From: Oscillospiraceae bacterium
GTDB taxonomy: Bacteria; Bacillota_A; Clostridia; Oscillospirales; Oscillospiraceae
DNA length: 22,641 bases
Assembly (NCBI GenBank): GCA_017627975.1
Contig: JAGAFT010000084.1
Span: forward strand, 1-22,641
Reading direction: 5' to 3'
Part shown: piece by piece, positions 10,055 through 15,463 of the stretch
Layout: every line of letters begins with the position of its first letter
Numbering within the stretch: position 1 is the stretch's first letter
The notes under the pieces: generated by a model
Told to the model about the DNA's origin: nothing
Databases searched by the model: none
Seen by the model: only the letters and a program-made list of their open reading frames with translations
Position numbers and translations under genes: made by a program

Positions 10055-11404
10055 TTATTTCACGCGAATCAGATGGCCGGCATCCTTCATCGCCGCGATA
10101 ATCTGATCGACCTTTTCTTCGCAGAGCTCCTGCGTTCCGGCTTCCACCATCACGCGCAGCAGCGGCTCGGTCCCGGATTTGCGCAGTACAACACGTCCTT
10201 CGGTGCCGAGTTCTTCCTCTACTTTTTTCACTTCCGCCTGAACCGCCGCATCCGCGAGGGTTCCGTCCTTGTCGTCAACGACGACGTTTTTGAGCTTCTG
10301 GGGGTACATTTTCATGCCCTCGGTAAGCTTGGAGAGGGGAAGCTTGGTCTCGCACATGGCTTCCATCACCTTGATGGCCGTAAGCACGCCGTCACCGGTG
10401 GTGGCATAGCGGGCGAAAATGATGTGCCCGGACTGCTCGCCGCCGATCAGGTGGCCGTTTTTCTTCATGTTCTCGGCAACATACTTGTCTCCGACCGCGG
10501 TCTTTTCATAGCCGATGCCCAGCTCATCCAGCGCCTTGTAAAGGCCCATGTTGGACATAATCGTCGTGACGACCTTGGAGTTTCCGAACATGCCGCGCTC
10601 CTGCAGATACTTTGCCGAGAGGTAGAGAATATGGTCACCGTTGCAGATGTTCCCCTTCTCGTCCACGGCCAGGCAGCGGTCTGCGTCTCCGTCAAAGGCA
10701 AAGCCGACGTCCAGCTTGTTTTCCAGCACGTATTTCTGAAGCTGCTCAATATGGGTCGAACCGCAGTCGACATTGATGTTCAGGCCGTCCGGATGATTGG
10801 AGATCACATAGGTATCGGCGCCGAGGGCGTCAAAGACGCTCTTGGCCATCATCCATGTGCTTCCGTTGGCGCAGTCCAGTCCGACGCGCTTGCCCTTATA
10901 GGAGCGTGTCGCGAGAGAGATCAGGTAGCCGAGATAGCGGTTGCGGCCCGCGGCATAGTCGATGGTCTGGCCGATGTCGGCGCCCTGGGCATAGGGAAGC
11001 TGCTCATCGCTGTCGAGGTAGGCCTCGATGCCGTCCAGAACGCTCTCTTCCATCTTGTCGCCGTCGGAGTTGATGAGCTTGATTCCGTTGTCATAATAGG
11101 GATTGTGGCTGGCGGAGATCATGATGCCGCAGTCAAAGTCGTCCGCCCGCGTGATATAAGACACGCTCGGCGTGCTGGTGACATGCAGCAGGTAAGCATC
11201 TGCGCCTGAGGCAGTCAGGCCGGCACAGAGCGCAGATTCGAACATATAGCTGGAGCGGCGGGTATCCTTGCCGATCACGACCTTGGCCTTGTGATCCTTC
11301 CCATAGTACCAGCCGAGATACCGGCCGATCCTGAAGGCGTGATCAACGGTCAGGTCCTTGTTCGCCTCTCCGCGAAATCCGTCAGTTCCGAAATACTTTC
11401 CCAT
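10055..11404 (-). CDS. glmM: Phosphoglucosamine mutase GlmM
   Basis: This 449-residue enzyme converts glucosamine-6-phosphate to glucosamine-1-phosphate on the route to UDP-GlcNAc and peptidoglycan. The N-terminus MGKYFGTDGFRGEAN is typical. The phospho-serine is S99 in ISASHNP, the metal loop DGDADR is at 237-242, and the sugar-recognition segment GGEQSGHIIF is present. The frame stays open upstream to 11515, but I choose the ATG at 11404-11402. It gives normal GlmM length and has AGAAGGA just upstream. The upstream 37 codons instead encode a relic of a NagB C-terminus. The neighbour nagB acts on the same metabolite. Confidence 0.97.
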   Translation of the reverse strand: MGKYFGTDGFRGEANKDLTVDHAFRIGRYLGWYYGKDHKAKVVIGKDTRRSSYMFESALCAGLTASGADAYLLHVTSTPSVSYITRADDFDCGIMISASHNPYYDNGIKLINSDGDKMEESVLDGIEAYLDSDEQLPYAQGADIGQTIDYAAGRNRYLGYLISLATRSYKGKRVGLDCANGSTWMMAKSVFDALGADTYVISNHPDGLNINVDCGSTHIEQLQKYVLENKLDVGFAFDGDADRCLAVDEKGNICNGDHILYLSAKYLQERGMFGNSKVVTTIMSNMGLYKALDELGIGYEKTAVGDKYVAENMKKNGHLIGGEQSGHIIFARYATTGDGVLTAIKVMEAMCETKLPLSKLTEGMKMYPQKLKNVVVDDKDGTLADAAVQAEVKKVEEELGTEGRVVLRKSGTEPLLRVMVEAGTQELCEEKVDQIIAAMKDAGHLIRVK

Positions 11405-11455
11405 TTTGTTTCCTTCTTTCTGAGATACGATTTTTTTACCATTGCCGTGCAGCCA

Positions 11456-11533
11456 GCCTTCTTCCGTTTCGGAAAACACCGCCACATCGAAGGGTGCATG
11501 CACATATCCTGCCATTCCGCCGGAGACGGGACG
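11456..11533 (-). pseudogene. Relic of a nagB-family 3' end
   Basis: Read on the minus strand, these 26 codons translate to a peptide that aligns without gaps to residues 204-229 of the nagB-like protein encoded just upstream. By hand count 12 of 26 residues are identical, including the block PFDVxVF and the later TExG. At the DNA level, bases 11461-11513 match 11559-11611 at roughly 38 of 53 positions, with the best run in the first 34. The relic begins just past the nagB stop codon and is in frame with glmM. It looks like the remaining tail of a second, diverged nagB copy after deletion or gene replacement. The homology is seen; the history is inferred. Confidence 0.65.
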
Positions 11534-11541
11534 GCATCTTA

Positions 11542-12240
11542 TTACAGTTTTCTTCCCGCTTCCGTATCGGCAAACACCGTTACGTCAAAGGGCAGCTGCA
11601 GAAACGCCGCCGGAATAATGCTGTCGTCCCGGGCATAGAGCATGTCAAACACCGCCTGGGCCTTCTCTTCACCCAGGGCAAGCACCAGGGTTTTCTTTGC
11701 CTCCACCAAGGTATGGATCCCAAGGGTGCAGGCTTTTTCCGGAACTGCCTCCGGTGTGCCGAACAGCCAGCTGTACTGTTCCCGGGTTTTGGCCGTGAGC
11801 TTCTGGATGCGGCAGCGGGTGTCATACTGCGTTGCCGGTTCGTTAAAGCCGATATGGGCATTTCTGCCGAGTCCCAGCACCGCGAGGTCCAGGCCGCCTG
11901 CTTTTGCGATTTCTTCATCGCAGTCCTTCAGGCTCTCCCCGGACAGCCAGAAGCAGTGCTCTTCCTTCAGGTTGGTCACCGCCAGCAGCTTATCCTCCGT
12001 CATCCGGCGGAGCGTCTTTCCCTCCGGCGCATCGAGAAACTCCGCCGTCTGAAAGAACTTCGCCTCAGACAGGCTGAGTTCTCCCTTGCGCACAAGTTCT
12101 CCGAGCTTTTCCCAGAGCGGAAGCATCGTTCTCCCCGCAGACATGGTGATCACGGCATCCGGCTTTTCTTTCAGCACATCGCGGATGCTCTCCGCGGCAC
12201 GTTCGATGATCGATGCGCTGTCCGATACAAGTGTTTTCAT
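11542..12240 (-). CDS. Glucosamine-6-phosphate deaminase/isomerase family protein, altered active site
   Basis: This 232-residue protein belongs to the NagB/6-phosphogluconolactonase fold family. NagB converts glucosamine-6-phosphate to fructose-6-phosphate and ammonia. The segment GRNAHIGFNEP (125-135) corresponds to GNDGHIAFNEP of E. coli NagB, and the C-terminal half (TLGIHTLVEAKKTLVLALG) aligns well. However, by my alignment the E. coli catalytic Asp72 of NMDEY is A66 here (FFQTAEF), and Asp141 is N127; H129 and E134 remain. The phosphate loop GLPTGGTP is also changed (TMSAGRTML). It is shorter than E. coli NagB. It may act on another substrate, be regulatory or be inactive. It starts 7 bases after nrdR, with a weak AGAAG site. 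Confidence 0.82.
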   Translation of the reverse strand: MKTLVSDSASIIERAAESIRDVLKEKPDAVITMSAGRTMLPLWEKLGELVRKGELSLSEAKFFQTAEFLDAPEGKTLRRMTEDKLLAVTNLKEEHCFWLSGESLKDCDEEIAKAGGLDLAVLGLGRNAHIGFNEPATQYDTRCRIQKLTAKTREQYSWLFGTPEAVPEKACTLGIHTLVEAKKTLVLALGEEKAQAVFDMLYARDDSIIPAAFLQLPFDVTVFADTEAGRKL

Positions 12241-12247
12241 TCTTCTG

Positions 12248-12706
12248 TCACTTCGTTTCCGTCAGGAGCTTGCTGAGCTCTTCCATAAAGGTGTTGATAT
12301 CCTTGAAACTGCGATATACGGAAGCAAAGCGGACATACGCCACTTCGTCCACTTCCTTCAGCCGTTTCATGACCATCTCGCCGATCTCGACCGTGCTGAT
12401 CTCGCGGTCCAGCTTCCCCTGGAGTTCCTGTTCGATCTCATCGGCGATCGCTTCCAGCTTCTCCAGCGGAACCGGCCGTTTCTCGCAGGCACGGACCATG
12501 CCGTTGATAAGCTTCACACGGTCAAAAGACTGACGCAGGCCGTCTCTTTTCACGACCACCAGCGGCATCCGCTCGATGCTCTCATAGGTGGTAAAGCGCT
12601 TCTGACAGGAGAGGCACTCTCTGCGGCGACGGATCATGGTGTAGCCTTCCGCCGGGCGTGAATCAATCACCTTGCTCTCGGTATAACCGCAAAAAGGGCA
12701 TTTCAT
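12248..12706 (-). CDS. nrdR: Transcriptional repressor NrdR
   Basis: This 152-residue repressor of ribonucleotide reductase genes senses ATP/dATP. A zinc ribbon with C3, C6, C31 and C34 forms the DNA-binding part ([16 protein letters not shown] then [17 protein letters not shown]). The ATP-cone follows at about residues 48-138 ([20 protein letters not shown]). Length and motifs are canonical. It is the first gene of the long cluster, about 65 bases downstream of a well-formed promoter. I saw no convincing NrdR box in its own upstream region. The nagB-like gene follows after 7 bases. Confidence 0.97.
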   Translation of the reverse strand: MKCPFCGYTESKVIDSRPAEGYTMIRRRRECLSCQKRFTTYESIERMPLVVVKRDGLRQSFDRVKLINGMVRACEKRPVPLEKLEAIADEIEQELQGKLDREISTVEIGEMVMKRLKEVDEVAYVRFASVYRSFKDINTFMEELSKLLTETK

Positions 12707-12777
12707 ATGCTAATTCCGTCCTTCCGTCCATCATTCATTAAAATTGAAAAATACTTCCACTATTTTCACAGCCAATC

Positions 12778-12807
12778 ATTATAGCATAGGCTTTTTTTCT
12801 TTGTCCA
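12778..12807 (-). promoter_or_regulatory. Sigma-A-type promoter for nrdR and the downstream cluster
   Basis: On the minus strand TGGACA (12807-12802) is followed after 18 bases by TATAAT (12783-12778). TG two bases before the -10 (TGCTATAAT) makes it an extended -10. Five of six -35 bases and all six -10 bases match consensus. The predicted start is near 12771, leaving a leader of about 65 bases before the nrdR ATG. It may drive much of the dense cluster below it, though internal promoters cannot be excluded. Confidence 0.8.
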
Positions 12808-12822
12808 TAGGAAATCAAAAAT

Positions 12823-12850
12823 TTTTGCCCCTGTCTTCACAGAGGCAAAA
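12823..12850 (-). terminator. Intrinsic terminator after cinA
   Basis: On the minus strand, five bases after the cinA stop, TTTTGCCTCTGT pairs with ACAGGGGCAAAA across a GAAG loop: a 12-base-pair stem with one mismatch. A T run follows (ATTTTTGATTT). It ends the surface-polymer/cinA operon just 15 bases before the -35 of the nrdR promoter. Confidence 0.8.
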
Positions 12851-12855
12851 TCATT

Positions 12856-14115
12856 TTATATCTCTTCCACCGGGAGGCCGTTCAGCCATCGGCGCATCAT
12901 GTCATAGGCGTGATTTCCGCTCATCCGGCGGATATAGCTGCGGGTGCGCTTCGGTCCGAGGCTTAGGGCGCGTACATAAGTGTTTCCCTTCACCGCCATC
13001 GAAACAAAGACAGTTCCGACCTCATGGACACCGTCTCCGTCGGGGCCGGCCAGGCCCGTGACGCCGATGCCGATGTCTGCTCCGGTCAGGCGGCGGATCT
13101 GCTCTGCCATTGCCACGGCTACTTCACGGCTTACGGCCCCCTTCTCCTCGATCATCTTCGGATCCAGCCCCAGGAGCCTTGCCTTCACTTCGTTCGTATA
13201 CACCACCGCTCCCCCGAGGAAGACGCTGCTTGCGCCGGGGATGTCCGTAAAGCGTTTGGCAATCTCTCCCCCGGTGCAGCTCTCGGCCGTTGCAAAGGTC
13301 AGCCCCTTTTCCTTCAGGCGCGGGAACACCGCCTCCTCAATGCACTCCACATCCATCCCGTAAACAAAATCGCCGAGCCGCTCTTTCACATGCGCAATCA
13401 CCGGGGCCATCATCTTCTCGGCCTCTGCCTCGCTTCCGGCCTTGGCCGTCACCTGCAGCAGGCAATCGCACTCCTTGGCGTAAGGGGCCATGGTGGGGTT
13501 CACCATAACATTCATCTCATCGGCAAACATGTCGTCGATCGCACTCTCTCCAATCCCGAAAACCCGGATCGAATGCGAAACAATCTCCTCCCCGGAGAGG
13601 GAACGCAGGTATGGCACGCCATAGGTTCGGAACATCGGCACACACTCCACCGGCGGCCCCGGCATCATGATGACCGTCTTTCCCTCCGCCTGAAAGGCGC
13701 AGCCGGGCGCCGTGCCCCAGAGATTATGAAACACGGTGCAGCCCTCCGGCAGCATCGCCTGCTGGAAATTATTCGGTGTAAAGTTCCGCTTGTTCCGGAT
13801 AAACTCATGGAGGAATTTCACCTCGTCGTCATTCTGCACCAGCTTCAGGCTGAAGCTCTCGGCCAGAATCTGCTTGGTCAGGTCGTCACAGGTCGGTCCC
13901 AGGCCGCCTGTCGTGATGATGATATCCGCACGAGATTTGGCGATCTCCACACAGGCGCGGAGCCGTTCGGGGTTGTCCCCTACTACGGTGTGATACTTGA
14001 CGTTGATCCCGATGCGCGAAAGCATCTCGGAGATATCCCTCGCGTCGGTGTTCGTAATATGTCCCAGAAGGATCTCCGTTCCGACGGAAATGATTTCGGT
14101 GTTATACGGCTTCAT
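12856..14115 (-). CDS. cinA: CinA: MoaB-like domain fused to nicotinamide-nucleotide amidase
   Basis: This 419-residue two-domain protein has an N-terminal MoaB/Mog-like domain (about 4-170, with VGTEILLGHITNTDARDIS and TTGGLGPTCDDLT). In characterised homologues this domain cleaves ADP-ribose or related pyrophosphates. The C-terminal PncC-type deamidase domain (about 258-415) removes the amide of nicotinamide mononucleotide for NAD salvage. S279 in AESCTGG and K311 in YTNEVKAR fit the Ser-Lys catalytic pair. CinA is also linked to competence in some Firmicutes. The ATG follows the glycerophosphotransferase stop by 3 bases. Its AGGAGG lies within the last codons of that gene, so it is the third gene of the surface-polymer operon. 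A terminator follows. Confidence 0.96.
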   Translation of the reverse strand: MKPYNTEIISVGTEILLGHITNTDARDISEMLSRIGINVKYHTVVGDNPERLRACVEIAKSRADIIITTGGLGPTCDDLTKQILAESFSLKLVQNDDEVKFLHEFIRNKRNFTPNNFQQAMLPEGCTVFHNLWGTAPGCAFQAEGKTVIMMPGPPVECVPMFRTYGVPYLRSLSGEEIVSHSIRVFGIGESAIDDMFADEMNVMVNPTMAPYAKECDCLLQVTAKAGSEAEAEKMMAPVIAHVKERLGDFVYGMDVECIEEAVFPRLKEKGLTFATAESCTGGEIAKRFTDIPGASSVFLGGAVVYTNEVKARLLGLDPKMIEEKGAVSREVAVAMAEQIRRLTGADIGIGVTGLAGPDGDGVHEVGTVFVSMAVKGNTYVRALSLGPKRTRSYIRRMSGNHAYDMMRRWLNGLPVEEI

Positions 14116-14118
14116 GGT

Positions 14119-15369
14119 TCATGCCTCCTGATCTGTTTGCGTTTGTTCGTAATGAAGTTGATTGTATTTCTTCTGCAAATAGTCCACCGTAAGGGCAGCT
14201 GCACGGCCGGGGTTCTGCCATGTCTCTCTGCGCGCTTTGTCACGTCCCTCCTGATACTTCGGTTCCCGGAGACATGCGTCGATCATTTCCTTGATATATG
14301 GTAACTTTTCCTCTGTCAGTTCCTGACCGATACGGGGAAGTATCTGAAATGTCCATGGTGTTTCCTGAAGCCAGCAGGCATCATAAGGAGAAGGATCAAA
14401 TGAAGTGTCTGTATAAATAATGGGTTTATCGAAAACAAGTGAAAAATCAAAAATCACTCCGGAAAAATCCGAGATCATCAGATCAGATCGATATAATACT
14501 TCAAAATTATCATTGTCTCTATTCCATTCCAGCTGAGCTTGATCTGCGTATTGACGAACGAAGGCATCGATCATGTTTTTCTCAGAAATGTAGGACTGAG
14601 GATGCGGACGAATAATAATATGATAGCCGGTTGCCAGGAGCGCATCAATGATTCGGCATCCATATTTGCTCAGAATTGCGCTGGGCCCCCAGGACGGCGC
14701 AAGAAGAACTGTCGTAACCGCGGACCGTTTTTCCGGCGAAGACTGCCGGCGTGATTGCATCGTATCCATGTAGGTAATACCGGTAATCTCCATTTCCTTG
14801 GGAGGCAGTTGTCTCAGGGCTTCAAGCTCTCGAATCTGCTTGATCTGATATTCTCCCGAACAGAGGATCGCATCATAATAATCAAGGCCAAACATGCGAT
14901 AGAGTGTCAGGTCATTGGCCATATGGGGAATATGGACATACCATTTGACATCCCGGGACCGCTTCCACTGGTAGACATCAAGCCCCGGCGTAGTCGAGAG
15001 AAGAACATCCGCGCTGAGCATATTAAGCTTTGCAAAGGCTTTGTTTCCCTCTCCAATGAATTCGCATTTGACGTGATGGAAACTGTTTTGGAATGCAGGA
15101 TCGTCCTGGGATGCTGTCATATATACGAGCGGGACTTCCCGATGTTCAAACTCCTGACAGATCGGCTCGAATACATTCCAGTATCTTTTGTTATCAGAGA
15201 AAATAACAAACGAGCTGCTTTCCTTCTGTTTCTTTTGCTGACGTCCGCCTGACAGGAAAAAACGAAGCTTGATCAGGCTATTTCGCAAAGCATAGATTCC
15301 GGCGCTCAGAACGCCAATCAAAATGGTAAAGAGCATACTCCCGGTTCCGGGATCAATATAAAACCGCAT
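14119..15369 (-). CDS. Membrane-anchored CDP-glycerol glycerophosphotransferase-like protein
   Basis: This 416-residue protein likely transfers glycerol-phosphate or a similar group from a CDP-activated donor to a cell-surface polymer or lipid acceptor. The N-terminus MRFYIDPGTGSML leads into one membrane helix (about 12-30) and a basic linker. The cytoplasmic catalytic region shows LLAPSWGPSA (222-231), RPHPQ with H256 and the signature SDLMISDFSGVIFDF (295-309), as in TagB/TagF-type enzymes. The usual HGTPLK motif is not present; YVHIPHM (144-150) lies in that area. The frame continues 12 codons upstream, but the ATG at 15369-15367 has GGGAG at good spacing. It follows the YidC-sulfatase fusion gene by 94 bases. 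Base composition is AT-richer than the housekeeping genes. Confidence 0.82.
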   Translation of the reverse strand: MRFYIDPGTGSMLFTILIGVLSAGIYALRNSLIKLRFFLSGGRQQKKQKESSSFVIFSDNKRYWNVFEPICQEFEHREVPLVYMTASQDDPAFQNSFHHVKCEFIGEGNKAFAKLNMLSADVLLSTTPGLDVYQWKRSRDVKWYVHIPHMANDLTLYRMFGLDYYDAILCSGEYQIKQIRELEALRQLPPKEMEITGITYMDTMQSRRQSSPEKRSAVTTVLLAPSWGPSAILSKYGCRIIDALLATGYHIIIRPHPQSYISEKNMIDAFVRQYADQAQLEWNRDNDNFEVLYRSDLMISDFSGVIFDFSLVFDKPIIYTDTSFDPSPYDACWLQETPWTFQILPRIGQELTEEKLPYIKEMIDACLREPKYQEGRDKARRETWQNPGRAAALTVDYLQKKYNQLHYEQTQTDQEA

Positions 15370-15375
15370 ATCAGA

Positions 15376-15399
15376 TTCTCCCTCTGCAGAGCAAGAGAA
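15376..15399 (-). promoter_or_regulatory. Possible hairpin enclosing the ribosome binding site of the glycerophosphotransferase gene
   Basis: On the minus strand TTCTC pairs with GAGAA and, inside, CTC pairs with GAG around a TGCA loop. The 3' arm contains the GGGAG ribosome binding site used by the start at 15369. The stem is short, with an internal loop, so this is only a candidate for reduced or regulated translation of the second gene. Confidence 0.3.
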
Positions 15400-15463
15400 T
15401 GTCATGGATTGCCGAAAAACTCTTCAACTGACTTGGATTGCAATGCACTATTCTAATACTCTA

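Noticed and set aside
9227..11209. A 660-codon plus-strand open frame across the beta-helix gene and glmM
   Set aside because: It is antisense to well-identified genes and has no matching motifs of its own.
11405..11541. A glmS-type ribozyme or riboswitch before glmM
   Set aside because: The stretch is explained by the nagB tail relic, and I saw no conserved riboswitch core. Only a small TTCCGAAACGGAA hairpin is present.
12707..12777. NrdR box upstream of nrdR
   Set aside because: No match to the ACACTATATATTGTGT-like consensus was visible. The shared 11-mer GAAAATAGTGG with the region near 21835 has no strand or spacing logic.
15370..15405. Earlier ATG for the glycerophosphotransferase-like gene
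   Set aside because: It has a weaker ribosome binding site, and the family leader FYIDPGTGS begins right after the chosen ATG.
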